Assembly: GCF_004123835.1 (NCBI RefSeq)
Contig: NZ_MZMU01000019.1
Coordinates: forward strand, 248,001 to 312,000
Length of the DNA: 64,000 nucleotides
Direction: 5' to 3'
Source of the DNA: Rhizobium leguminosarum
GTDB taxonomy: Bacteria > Pseudomonadota > Alphaproteobacteria > Rhizobiales > Rhizobiaceae
Under the pieces are notes generated by a model, which saw only the letters and a list, made by a program, of their open reading frames with translations, ran no database searches and was not told where the DNA came from. Position numbers and translations under genes: made by a program. This document shows, piece by piece, positions 45,809-53,304 of the stretch; the first letter of the stretch is position 1; every line of letters begins with the position of its first letter.

Positions 45809-46578
45809 GTGAAAATCTCGACGTGCAATGCCTGCCATACATGCCGCTGCAAATCGAGCGCCTTCGAAAGTCGAAGGCATGGCTGCGCTGCAAGCGAAAT
45901 CCAGAAATCGCGTTTTACATGGTGAACCTCTGGATGCGCGCCTGGCACGAAATTCCGGCCGGCAGCATCGAGGACGACGACGACGTTTTGGCCGATGCCG
46001 CAATGTGCGCGCCGGAAAGATGGGAAGAGCTAAAAGACGACATCCTCAATGGCTGGGATCGACGCGAAGGGCGTGTCTGGCACAGCACTGTCATAGAGAT
46101 TGCCACAGAGGCAGTCGGCAAGCTTCGCATGAACAAATCGCGCACTGCGGCAGCTCGCGAGGCGCGAGAACTTCAACGTCAGTCATCTGTGACAGACATT
46201 GTGACAGAGAATGTCACTGGCTCTGTAACAGAGCACGAAGGGAAGGGAAGGGAAGAGAAGGGAATAGAAGATAAAACAACATCTGACGATGTTGTTGCCG
46301 TCGCCCCTTCGATTTCTCAGGATTTTGCCTTCGAAGCGCAGTCGATCAGGCTGACTGCAGTTAATCTGGAGCAGTGGCGGAAGGCATTCCCGCATGTCGC
46401 ACTTGAGGCGGAGCTTTGGGCGCTGGACGAATGGGCCGGTACCAAGGGCAACAAGTGGTTCACTGCCGTCAGTGGGGCTTTGGCGAAAAAAGAACGAGCG
46501 GCGGTCGATCGCGTCAGCACTGCCGCAGCGGTTCGCGATCGAGGAGGCGGCCAGCGGCGGGCTGATCCACGAATATGA
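45805..46578 (+). CDS. DUF1376-containing replication protein
   Basis: A 257-residue protein. The N-terminal about 100 residues (MPLQIERLRKSKAWLRCKRNPEIAF ... WHEIPAGSIEDDDDVLADAA) match DUF1376, common in phage replication modules. A linker with VT-repeats (VTDI-VTEN-VTGS-VTEH) and a purine-rich coding stretch follow, then a helical C-terminus. Its position before the primase and helicase genes suggests an O-like initiator. The linker DNA itself may hold the origin, described separately. The stop overlaps the zinc-finger gene as ATGA. Confidence 0.8.
   Translation: MSENLDVQCLPYMPLQIERLRKSKAWLRCKRNPEIAFYMVNLWMRAWHEIPAGSIEDDDDVLADAAMCAPERWEELKDDILNGWDRREGRVWHSTVIEIATEAVGKLRMNKSRTAAAREARELQRQSSVTDIVTENVTGSVTEHEGKGREEKGIEDKTTSDDVVAVAPSISQDFAFEAQSIRLTAVNLEQWRKAFPHVALEAELWALDEWAGTKGNKWFTAVSGALAKKERAAVDRVSTAAAVRDRGGGQRRADPRI
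46186..46296. other. Candidate prophage replication origin (iterons plus purine-rich tract)
   Basis: Four 12-bp units start at 46188, 46200, 46212 and 46224: TGTGACAGACAT, TGTGACAGAGAA, TGTCACTGGCTC, TGTAACAGAGCA. A nearly all-purine tract (46,237-46,276) and a nine-base inverted repeat (AACAACATC, GATGTTGTT at 46,275-46,296) follow. The order of iterons, asymmetric tract and palindrome within an initiator gene resembles the lambda ori in gene O. The repeats also encode a VTxx protein repeat, which is an alternative reason for their existence. Confidence 0.45.
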
Positions 46579-46865
46579 AAACCATAGATCAGATCCTTCG
46601 CGAAAACGGCATCCAGCTTAGGCGCGTCGCCACCGGCAACCAGAAAACAACCTGCCCGAAATGCTCGTCAACCCGGCGCAACAAGCGCGAGCCTTGTCTC
46701 TCCGTCCGGATCGATGCTGAAGGCGTCCAGTTCAACTGTCACCATTGCGGCTTCCATGGAGGCGATTTCCTTGACCAACATTCTCGGCCCGGCGGGCGCA
46801 CTGGCATTCCAAAACCGGCAGATCGATCCACAGGTCGCCGTTCTTTCCGGAGCCTATACGGGTAA
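46575..46865 (+). CDS. Zinc-finger domain of a primase-helicase (T7 gp4-like)
   Basis: A 96-residue protein with TCPKCSSTRRNKREPCL and FNCHHCGFHGGDF, a CxxC...CxxC zinc finger of the DnaG/T7 gp4 primase kind. The start overlaps the previous stop. The downstream helicase gene is in a different frame and overlaps by about 110 bases. The last 35 residues look unlike protein of a known family and may be out-of-frame readthrough. A +1 frameshift could join the two. Confidence 0.75.
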   Translation: MKTIDQILRENGIQLRRVATGNQKTTCPKCSSTRRNKREPCLSVRIDAEGVQFNCHHCGFHGGDFLDQHSRPGGRTGIPKPADRSTGRRSFRSLYG

Positions 46866-48354
46866 GGCCGTCACCGGCGCCGACGGTAGCACTACCGTCG
46901 AAGCGGATGCTGCCGGCAACATCGTCGTCTTTCCGTTCATCGATGGCGGCCGGCCCGTCGGTGAAAAATACAGGGCGCCAGGCAAGAAGTTCTGGCAGCG
47001 CAAGGGCGGCCGGAAAACATTCTGGAACGCGGACTGCATGGACGACCCGGCGCTTGAAGAAGGGCACAAGGCGCTGATCATCACCGAGGGTGAGATTGAT
47101 GGACTGACGGCGATCGATTGCGGATTCCACACAACGGTCAGCGTCCCGGACGGCGCGCCTCCTGTCAGGGATGGCGAAGATCCGGACCAGCTCGATGAAG
47201 CCGTTCCCGACGACGACAGCCGCGGGAAGTTCGAATTCGTCTACAACAACCGTCATCGAATCAAGCGCATCAAGCGGTTCATTCTGGCGGTCGACAACGA
47301 TCCTCCTGGACGCAGGCTGGCCGCGGAGCTGGTCCGGCGCCTCGGCGCCGCTCGATGCTCGTTCGTAACCTATCCGGAGGGCTGCAAAGACTTGAACGAT
47401 GTGAAGATGCAGGAGGGACCGGATGCGGTCGTTCGCGTCATCACGGAAGCAAAGCCGTACCCCGTCAAGGGCATCTATTTGCTCTCGGATTACCCGGAGC
47501 TCGACGAGCCGGTGACCTATTCGACAGGATGGCCGGACCTCGACGACTATCTCCGCGTCTGGCTGGGCGAGCTGATGGTGGTCACCGGTATTCCGGGCCA
47601 CGGGAAATCCACCTGGACCATGAACCTCTGCGTCAACCTCGCCCGCAAACACGGTTGGCGCGTCGGCGTGGCGTCATTCGAAATCCCGACGGTGCCGGCG
47701 CTGCGCTTCAAGCTCCGGCTGGCTGCGTCGGGGCTCGGCACCAAGCAATGGACCCGCGACGACGTGGCGGAAGCGGACGTCTTCATCCAGCAGCACTTCG
47801 TCTTCATCGATGCCGATCCAACTGGAGAGGCTGATGACGACATGACGCTGGAATGGCTGCTCGATCGCGCGGCCGACGCCGTCATGAGGCATTCGATCCG
47901 GGTGCTGGTCATCGATCCGTGGAACGAAGTCGAACATTACCGGCCGAAGGGTGAAAGCGAGACGCAGTACATAAATCGGGCGCTCCGCCAGATCCGTAAG
48001 TTTGCGCTTAGATACGGGGTGCTGGCGATCGTCGTCGCACATCCGACCAAGGAACTCGGCAAGGGCGGCGAATCCAGGACTCCGACCCTGTACGACATCG
48101 AGGGGTCGGCAGCCTGGTACAACAAACCAGACCATGGCGTTGTCATCGATGTTCCGGATCCTGATCTTTACGAAACGGTGGTTTGGGTGAAGAAGGCCCG
48201 CTTTTCTTGGTCAGGCCGCAAGGGCGACGTGACGCTGGAATATTTGCCGGAAACAGAGGGCTATCGATCCCTGAATGGTTTTGCTCCGCTTTGGAAGGCG
48301 GCGCAGGCCGACCATCAGCAATACCGGCATAAATCCACTGGCAGCGAATCTTGA
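46756..48354 (+). CDS. Toprim-DnaB-like primase/helicase
   Basis: The ATG at 46756 (MEAISLTNILG) gives about 532 residues. A toprim domain (ITEGEID at about 109-115, AVDNDPPG at about 178-185) is followed by a RecA-fold DnaB-like helicase with Walker A GIPGHGKST at about 278-286 and a VLVIDPWNE Walker B-like strand. It resembles T7 gp4 without its zinc domain, which lies in the previous gene. Start choice is uncertain, since a frame from 46714 is also open. It primes and unwinds at the prophage replication fork. Confidence 0.85.
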   Translation: MEAISLTNILGPAGALAFQNRQIDPQVAVLSGAYTGKAVTGADGSTTVEADAAGNIVVFPFIDGGRPVGEKYRAPGKKFWQRKGGRKTFWNADCMDDPALEEGHKALIITEGEIDGLTAIDCGFHTTVSVPDGAPPVRDGEDPDQLDEAVPDDDSRGKFEFVYNNRHRIKRIKRFILAVDNDPPGRRLAAELVRRLGAARCSFVTYPEGCKDLNDVKMQEGPDAVVRVITEAKPYPVKGIYLLSDYPELDEPVTYSTGWPDLDDYLRVWLGELMVVTGIPGHGKSTWTMNLCVNLARKHGWRVGVASFEIPTVPALRFKLRLAASGLGTKQWTRDDVAEADVFIQQHFVFIDADPTGEADDDMTLEWLLDRAADAVMRHSIRVLVIDPWNEVEHYRPKGESETQYINRALRQIRKFALRYGVLAIVVAHPTKELGKGGESRTPTLYDIEGSAAWYNKPDHGVVIDVPDPDLYETVVWVKKARFSWSGRKGDVTLEYLPETEGYRSLNGFAPLWKAAQADHQQYRHKSTGSES

Positions 48355-48374
48355 AATTGATCCGAGGGACGAAG

Positions 48375-48923
48375 ATGTCTGAAAAGCGCAAGAAGCAGAA
48401 GAGCGGACTGGAGTGGCAGCCCAAGATCAAGGTCGAAAAGGTCACCGTCGACAACCCGTTCTATTCCAAGGCTCACCAGGGCGTCGGAGCCAACCCGGTG
48501 AAGATCCAGGCTCAGATGAATATCCGCGAGAGCGCTATAGTCACGCTCGCTGCCAGGAAGCAGATCAACGAGGCGCAGCTTGCCGCAGCGACGCGCTTCA
48601 GGGCGCTCTACGAGGCCATGGGCGGGGCGGGGGCGGGATCGTTCGACTACAGCCGCGAGCCGGTAGACGGCGGCGGATCACGCGAGCCTCTGACGGAACA
48701 GCAGATCCGTGCCGGTCAGGAGCTGAAACGCTGCCGCGAGATCCTCGGCATCAAAGCATATGACATCATGAGCAAGGTCGCCGGCCAAGGCTATGCGATC
48801 GGTGAGCTTGCGAAGTCGCATCGAGAGCGCACCACGCTTGCAGATTATCTAAAGGATGGTCTCGACGAGATGGCCCGTAACTGGGGCTATGAAAACCGTG
48901 GTACGCAACGGAAGAGGGCTTGA
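48375..48923 (+). CDS. Prophage protein, DUF6456-like or late regulator
   Basis: ATG at 48375 with GAGG upstream gives 182 residues. The N-terminus is highly basic (KRKKQK). The C-terminal half (REILGIKAYDIMSKVAGQGY ... LADYLKDGLDEMARNWGY) resembles a C-terminal domain found in alphaproteobacterial phage proteins called DUF6456. Its place at the end of the replication module suggests a regulator. The assignment is tentative. Confidence 0.65.
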   Translation: MSEKRKKQKSGLEWQPKIKVEKVTVDNPFYSKAHQGVGANPVKIQAQMNIRESAIVTLAARKQINEAQLAAATRFRALYEAMGGAGAGSFDYSREPVDGGGSREPLTEQQIRAGQELKRCREILGIKAYDIMSKVAGQGYAIGELAKSHRERTTLADYLKDGLDEMARNWGYENRGTQRKRA

Positions 48924-48930
48924 CGGCCAC

Positions 48931-48959
48931 TTGCGCCGTTACAACGAACAGGCTATAGA
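48931..48959 (+). promoter_or_regulatory. Sigma-70-like promoter for a non-coding transcript
   Basis: TTGCGC at 48,931-48,936 and TATAGA at 48,954-48,959, with a 17-base spacer, fit a housekeeping promoter well. It lies immediately upstream of the structured stretch at 48,966-49,172, not upstream of a gene with a close start. Confidence 0.5.
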
Positions 48960-48965
48960 TTAGCT

Positions 48966-49172
48966 ATATTGGTGATTTGCGCAAGACCAGCCCCTCGAAG
49001 GCTGTGAGCCAAGGTAGGAGACGGCCTCCGAAGATAGCCGTAGTCGGTTAAGGGTGGCGCAAAGTCCTTGTGAGAGCCTCGCCTTCGGGTCCGACTAGGG
49101 CATAGATCGTTCGGGAGCGCGTTGCGCGTGAGGCTTTAAGCCTCCCCGGCGTCCAGAAGCACCGGGAGCGCT
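48966..49172 (+). ncRNA. Candidate structured RNA in the prophage
   Basis: No convincing ORF is present between 48,924 and 49,310. The plus strand has paired segments: TTTGCGC (48,976) with GCGCAAA (49,057), ACGGC (49,021) with GCCGT (49,037), GAGGC-TTTAA-GCCTC (49,130-49,144), CCCGG (49,145) with CCGGG (49,162), and AGCGC (49,116) with GCGCT (49,168) enclosing the last two hairpins. The region starts right after a good promoter. It does not match a known RNA I recognise (not tRNA, tmRNA or RNase P). The structure was read by eye and not energy-tested. Confidence 0.5.
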
Positions 49173-49310
49173 ATCGGAGTGACGTGGAAGTCGTCTCACA
49201 CACAGCCCGCCCGGTTCGCCGACGCGGGTGTAAAGATGAATGCCAAGTTCACATAACGTTCATCCCCATAAGAGCATGGTCGCCCACATTGGAAATCGAA
49301 AGGCGTAACC

Positions 49311-49628
49311 ATGAATGGTTTTTCTCGCATCGGTACTGCTGTAGTTGCAGTAGTTATCGCAGCATCGAGCTTCGGCATGGCCTCGGCCGCCCCGTTTGTC
49401 GGGCAGCATCCACAGGTGACGTCCGACGTGGAATTGGCCCAGTACCGTGAAGATCGCCGTCCTGACTGGCGTCGCGACCGGCACCACCGGGACCGCTACG
49501 AACGTCGTCACGACCGCCGCGGCTACTGGAACGGTCATCGCGGTTACCGGGACTACCGCAAGGGCTATCGCCGCCACAGCGACGGCTACTACTATCCGCG
49601 CTCTGTGTTCCGGCTCTACATCCGCTAA
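49311..49628 (+). CDS. BA14K-like exported protein
   Basis: A 105-residue protein with a signal peptide (VVAVVIAASSFGMASA-A) and a mature part rich in Arg, Tyr, His and Gly (YERRHDRRGYWNGHRGYRDY). This is typical of the BA14K family of rhizobial/Brucella surface proteins. It is followed by a terminator. The gene is likely an accessory (moron) gene or a chromosomal gene trapped in the prophage. Function in rhizobia is unknown. Confidence 0.85.
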   Translation: MNGFSRIGTAVVAVVIAASSFGMASAAPFVGQHPQVTSDVELAQYREDRRPDWRRDRHHRDRYERRHDRRGYWNGHRGYRDYRKGYRRHSDGYYYPRSVFRLYIR

Positions 49629-49649
49629 GCGGCTTTAGCTTCCTTCGAC

Positions 49650-49678
49650 AACCCCGTCAGAAATGGCGGGGTTTTTTC
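49650..49678 (+). terminator. Terminator after the BA14K-like gene
   Basis: CCCCG (49,652) pairs with CGGGG (49,667) around a ten-base loop and is followed by a run of six T. It is about 30 bases after the BA14K-like stop. Confidence 0.7.
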
Positions 49679-49755
49679 CGGGGTTTTTGATGCCCGTTGG
49701 GCACCACCCCCGATGTCTCAATTTGTGCCTTCAGGAGAGGGTAGAGGTTGGAACA

Positions 49756-50013
49756 TCACCATAGCCGTTCTGGCAACCACCATTTCAGCTTGTCCCGTGT
49801 GTATGGGATCACCGCCTGACCGCCTTGCGAGGCAAGCCCCAGCGCATAGGCTTCCGCTTCAGCAAGCGTAGCGAAGGTTCGCGTCCATGCTTTCTCACCC
49901 GCAAGCGGCGGGTGATACACGGTGGTTTCGTCAGCCCCGGTGGGGTGACTGATGAGTATTCTCTCGTATGCCTCCTCTGGGGTGACATCGAGGTAGGTCT
50001 TGTTGCCGGTCAT
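49756..50013 (-). CDS. Small prophage protein on the minus strand
   Basis: An 85-residue protein (MTGNKTYLDVTPEEAYERIL). It has an alternating polar/hydrophobic pattern that suggests a compact alpha/beta fold. It is transcribed leftward, against the phage genes, as are two other small accessory genes here. No family recognised. GGAGGGTCA lies just upstream of the ATG. Confidence 0.65.
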   Translation of the reverse strand: MTGNKTYLDVTPEEAYERILISHPTGADETTVYHPPLAGEKAWTRTFATLAEAEAYALGLASQGGQAVIPYTRDKLKWWLPERLW

Positions 50014-50077
50014 TGACCCTCCGAAAGATTGTACATGCCCGTCCTAAAGAACGCACGGCACGAGAAGTTCGCGCGCT

Positions 50078-50362
50078 TTAGAGGCGGTTCACGCTATCAA
50101 CCCATCCTCTGGCGGCGATCGAAGCCTTCGTGACCTCGCCCAGATGCGTAATTTTGATCTTGCCGTTGATGAACGGAAGTTGGAGGCCCTTTTTCGAACC
50201 ATCTACCTTGATCGGGCTCATCGTGGTGGGTGACGTCATTCCGTAAATCAAAACGCTTCCGTTTGGTGGCACAATCTCGATGTCAACAATGATCGCGCGA
50301 AGGATATCACCCGTCGGGACGGCCAGTTCGAATTCGCCGTGTATTTTAATCTGATCGGTCAT
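50078..50362 (-). CDS. Small prophage protein on the minus strand
   Basis: The ATG at 50362 has GGAG eight bases upstream and gives 94 residues. It is beta-rich (IHGEFELAVPTGD, IIVDIEIVPPNG) with no cysteine and no signal peptide. No family recognised. The longer frame upstream is not supported. Confidence 0.6.
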   Translation of the reverse strand: MTDQIKIHGEFELAVPTGDILRAIIVDIEIVPPNGSVLIYGMTSPTTMSPIKVDGSKKGLQLPFINGKIKITHLGEVTKASIAARGWVDSVNRL

Positions 50363-50539
50363 CAGGCATCTCCAAGCTGCTGAGGAAGAGTTCCAATCTT
50401 CACCACTGCACATTCGATTGAGTCGCGGAAGAGAAACGGCAACTTGGTGGTGTGAAACCACCAATGTATCGTGGTTTTCCACGTTGTTCGACTTGTCCAC
50501 AGGAGGCGAAGGTATCAACATTACCCAGCAGGTGACCGC

Positions 50540-50899
50540 ATGATTGAGCACTACCTGATGCTGGCGCTGCTTTTGCTCGGCGCTCACTGGCTCTGCGACT
50601 ATCCTCTGCAAGGCCAGTTCCTTTCCGACGCCAAACAATCCGGCCCGCTGCGCGTTTACCACTTGGTCGCTCACTCCGGCATCCAAGGCGCCGGCGTCGC
50701 AGTGGTCACCGGTAACGTCTGGCTAGGTCTGCTCGAATGGCTGGCACACACGATGATCGACGAGGCGAAGGTGAGGGGGAAGACGACTTTCGCCCAAGAC
50801 CAGGCCTTGCACATCATCTGCAAGGCCATCTGGCTCGCCTACCCCGTCTTGTTCGCAACGCTCTCGCATGGTGCGTCTATCTCGCTCTGGTGGCGCTGA
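50540..50899 (+). CDS. DUF3307-like integral membrane protein
   Basis: A 119-residue membrane protein from the ATG at 50540. HWLCDYPLQGQFL, LVAHSGIQG and TFAQDQALHIICK carry the His/Asp/Gln pattern of DUF3307, a small membrane family often found in phages. Three or four hydrophobic segments are visible. It could function in lysis or superinfection control, but this is not established. Confidence 0.8.
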   Translation: MIEHYLMLALLLLGAHWLCDYPLQGQFLSDAKQSGPLRVYHLVAHSGIQGAGVAVVTGNVWLGLLEWLAHTMIDEAKVRGKTTFAQDQALHIICKAIWLAYPVLFATLSHGASISLWWR

Positions 50900-50934
50900 C
50901 GTTCGGTCTGGCATCTCTACCAGGATGGTGGCTG

Positions 50935-51138
50935 TTATGAGCGGGAAGATCGAGCGCGGCGCGCTGCTTTGGCTCTTTCCATCTTTTCGGCGAGATCTGA
51001 GAAGGCTTCTTTGAATGGCCTTGCGGCTTCCATTTCTTCCCTGGACATGGGTGGGTTGTCGAAAACGCCATCCCAGTCGTCCTTGGAATATCCTCTACCC
51101 GGCTGATACTCGGGCATTTCCTGGACTTTGATAACCAT
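50935..51138 (-). CDS. BrnA-like antitoxin or small hypothetical
   Basis: The ATG at 51138, with GAGAGGAG nine bases upstream, gives 67 residues. YSKDDWDGVFDNPPMSREEMEAARPF resembles the middle of BrnA antitoxins (a D-NP-...-E-ar-aRPf pattern). A BrnT toxin gene is not seen next to it. It may be an orphan antitoxin or simply a similar small protein. Confidence 0.5.
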   Translation of the reverse strand: MVIKVQEMPEYQPGRGYSKDDWDGVFDNPPMSREEMEAARPFKEAFSDLAEKMERAKAARRARSSRS

Positions 51139-51259
51139 CAGAGCATGCTCCTCTCGCGGAGTTAGAGCGGGTGTATGCGGCTCACGTAGTGAACTAGAAA
51201 AGTCGCCGTCGGTTGCAAGATACCTGACTGCGCGTCCGCCTCTCACAAGGAAAACTCTA

Positions 51260-51496
51260 ATGGACCCTTCGATTGCTCCGGCCTCCCGGGCTGCGGCGGT
51301 AACGCCGAACGATACTGCCATCGTCGGTGCGCGCGCGCTTTATATCGGCACGGCGGGCGACGTTGCCATTGCGCCACGCCGGGACATGGACCCTGTCATC
51401 TTCAAGAGCGTTCCGGCCGGGACGATCCTGCCGGTTCACGCCGCGATTGTCGCGCTTACCGGGACCACGGCTTCCAACATCATCGCGCTGTTCTAA
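51260..51496 (+). CDS. Spike-base-like virion protein (RCAP_rcc01079 type)
   Basis: A 78-residue protein: TPNDTAIVGARALYIGTAGD, then VIFKSVPAGTILPVHAAIV and LTGTTASNIIALF. This is the small beta-sandwich pattern of the spike base protein first noted in the gene-transfer agent of Rhodobacter. It normally sits among tail genes, but here lies just upstream of the small terminase. AAGG precedes the ATG. Confidence 0.7.
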   Translation: MDPSIAPASRAAAVTPNDTAIVGARALYIGTAGDVAIAPRRDMDPVIFKSVPAGTILPVHAAIVALTGTTASNIIALF

Positions 51497-51533
51497 GCGT
51501 CACAACCGTCACAACCGTCACGTGACGTCACGC
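51497..51533. repeat. Tandem repeat and palindrome before terminase genes (possible packaging site)
   Basis: CGTCACAAC occurs twice in tandem at 51,498-51,506 and 51,507-51,515, followed by the perfect 12-base palindrome CGTCACGTGACG and another GTCACG. It lies 33 bases before the small terminase start. Its place fits a pac/cos-type or regulatory site for the terminase. Confidence 0.4.
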
Positions 51534-51565
51534 TACAGCAGCCCCGCCGATCAGAAGGCAGGACC

Positions 51566-52039
51566 ATGACAGGCAGACCTACAAAATTCACGCATTCCCT
51601 TGCTGACATCATCTGCGAGCGCATCGCCGACGGCGAAAGCCTCCGGTCGATCTGCAGGGATGAAGCCATGCCGGCTAAGTCGACGGTGTTGGCCTGGCTG
51701 GCTGATGACGACAAGACCGCTTTTCGGACCAAGTATGCGCAGGCGCGCGAAATCCAGGCCGACGGCTTCGTCGACGAGATGGTCGAGATTGCCGACGATG
51801 GCACGAACGACTGGATGGAAAAGAAGAACGCCGACGGTGAAACGACCGGCTGGCAGGAGAACGGCGAGGCGCTCAGACGCTCGCAGCTCCGCATTTCGAC
51901 GCGGCAGTGGATTGCCGAGAAGCTGAAGCCGAAAAAGTATGGCGCCAAGGTCGAGCTGGAACACGGTGTGACCGGCGAGGTGTCGCAGCTGCTGGAAGCT
52001 ATCAATGGCAAGACCCGCGGACTTCCAAGCGGCAGTTGA
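51566..52039 (+). CDS. Phage terminase small subunit
   Basis: A 157-residue protein with an N-terminal helix-turn-helix-like domain (FTHSLADIICERIADGESLRSICRDEAMPAKSTVLAWL), typical of terminase small subunits that bind packaging sites. The C-terminus is charged. It overlaps the large subunit by 35 bases. Confidence 0.85.
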   Translation: MTGRPTKFTHSLADIICERIADGESLRSICRDEAMPAKSTVLAWLADDDKTAFRTKYAQAREIQADGFVDEMVEIADDGTNDWMEKKNADGETTGWQENGEALRRSQLRISTRQWIAEKLKPKKYGAKVELEHGVTGEVSQLLEAINGKTRGLPSGS

Positions 52040-53072
52040 TCAGTTTTCAGACTGGCGCTGGCGTCTGAACAACCTCTATTGGATCACGGACAAGGAAGGC
52101 AAACGGGTCCGGTTCGAAATGAACTGGGCTCAGATGACCTTCTTCGAGCAGATGCACTATCTGAACGTGCTGCTGAAGGCCCGCCAGCTCGGCCTGACGA
52201 CGTTCATTCAGATCTTCATGCTCGATGCCTGCGTATTCAATCGCGACATTCGCGCCGGCACGATTGCTCACACGCTGGGCGATGCGCAGACCATCTTTCG
52301 GGACAAGGTGAAATACCCTTACGACAACCTGCCTGAGGGTATCCGGGAAGCGGTGCCGATCGTCAGGGATAACCAGACGGAACTGCTCCTGGGGAATAAC
52401 TCCAGCATCCGCGTCGGCACGTCTCTCCGCTCGGGAACGCTGCAATATCTGCATATCTCCGAATATGGGAAGCTTTGCGCGAAATATCCCGAGAAGGCGA
52501 GGGAAGTCCGCACCGGAGCTTTGAATACCGTGCAGGCCGGCCAGCTGGTCTTCGTCGAAAGCACGGCGGAAGGCCAGGAAGGGCATTTCTACTCGCTCTG
52601 CGAAGACGCACAGGTCAAGCAGCGCCAGTCGTCGAAGCTGACGGAGCTCGACTTCAAATTCCACTTCTTCCCGTGGTGGAAAGAACCGCAGTATTCGATC
52701 GCGCCCGAGGGCGTCGTCATCACCGAAGCGTTCGCGAAGTACTTCCGCACCCTGGCTGACCAAGGCATCGAACTGACGGACGGCCAAAAGGCTTGGTACG
52801 TCAAGAAAGCGGAAACGCAGCTTGGGGACATGAAACGCGAATATCCGTCATCGCCGGCGGAAGCGTTCGAAGCCAGCGTCGAGGGCGCATACTATTCGGA
52901 TCAGATGGCTGTTGCCGATGCCGAGGAGCGCATAGGCATCTTCCCGCATGTGGCCGGCTTCCCGGTCCACACCATCTCCGATATCGGCATGGATGACACC
53001 ACGGATCAACGGCACGCGGCGCATCCTGGCAAAGATCGAGTTCGACCAAGCGGGGTGCGCTCAGGGCATTAA
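52005..53072 (+). CDS. Terminase large subunit, N-terminal ATPase part (gene interrupted)
   Basis: The frame is open for 355 codons. The ATPase domain is intact: KARQLGLTT as Walker A-like loop and LHISEYGK as Walker B. It reaches DIGMDDTT, the opening of the RNase H-like nuclease domain, near 53,000. After this the frame reads nonsense (DQRHAAHPGKDRV). The rest of the nuclease is in another frame and most of its middle is missing. The product probably cannot cleave concatemers. Confidence 0.8.
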   Translation: MARPADFQAAVDQFSDWRWRLNNLYWITDKEGKRVRFEMNWAQMTFFEQMHYLNVLLKARQLGLTTFIQIFMLDACVFNRDIRAGTIAHTLGDAQTIFRDKVKYPYDNLPEGIREAVPIVRDNQTELLLGNNSSIRVGTSLRSGTLQYLHISEYGKLCAKYPEKAREVRTGALNTVQAGQLVFVESTAEGQEGHFYSLCEDAQVKQRQSSKLTELDFKFHFFPWWKEPQYSIAPEGVVITEAFAKYFRTLADQGIELTDGQKAWYVKKAETQLGDMKREYPSSPAEAFEASVEGAYYSDQMAVADAEERIGIFPHVAGFPVHTISDIGMDDTTDQRHAAHPGKDRVRPSGVRSGH

Positions 53073-53304
53073 GTGCCTGCGGAACTACCGGAAAGAATGG
53101 GATGAGGATCTGAGCGTTTTCCGCGACGTGCCGCTGCACAACTGGGCTTCGCACGGCGCCGACGCCTTCGGCGGTCTGGCGATCATCTTCACCGGATTGG
53201 CGGCCGAACCGCTCAAGCCTGAACCAAAGCCGCTGCGGACGTTCCAGACCATGACGTTCAACGATTTCGTCAATTCCACACCGACCCAGAGCGAGCACGT
53301 TTGA
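52948..53304 (+). pseudogene. Terminase large subunit, C-terminal fragment
   Basis: Only the part from about 53,005 is homologous: RRILAKIEFDQAG, CLRNYRKEWDEDLSVFRD and LHNWASHGADAFGGLAI are the C-terminal nuclease segment (the SHGADAF aspartate is catalytic). It follows DIGMDDTT without the roughly 100 residues normally between these motifs and is in a different frame. An internal deletion with frame change is the simplest reading. The upstream residues of this ORF are a frame shadow. Confidence 0.7.

Noticed and set aside
48924..49310. Known RNAs such as tmRNA, RNase P, group I/II intron or IscB-type guide RNA
   Set aside because: Their conserved motifs were not found, and no IscB, reverse transcriptase or intron ORF is adjacent.
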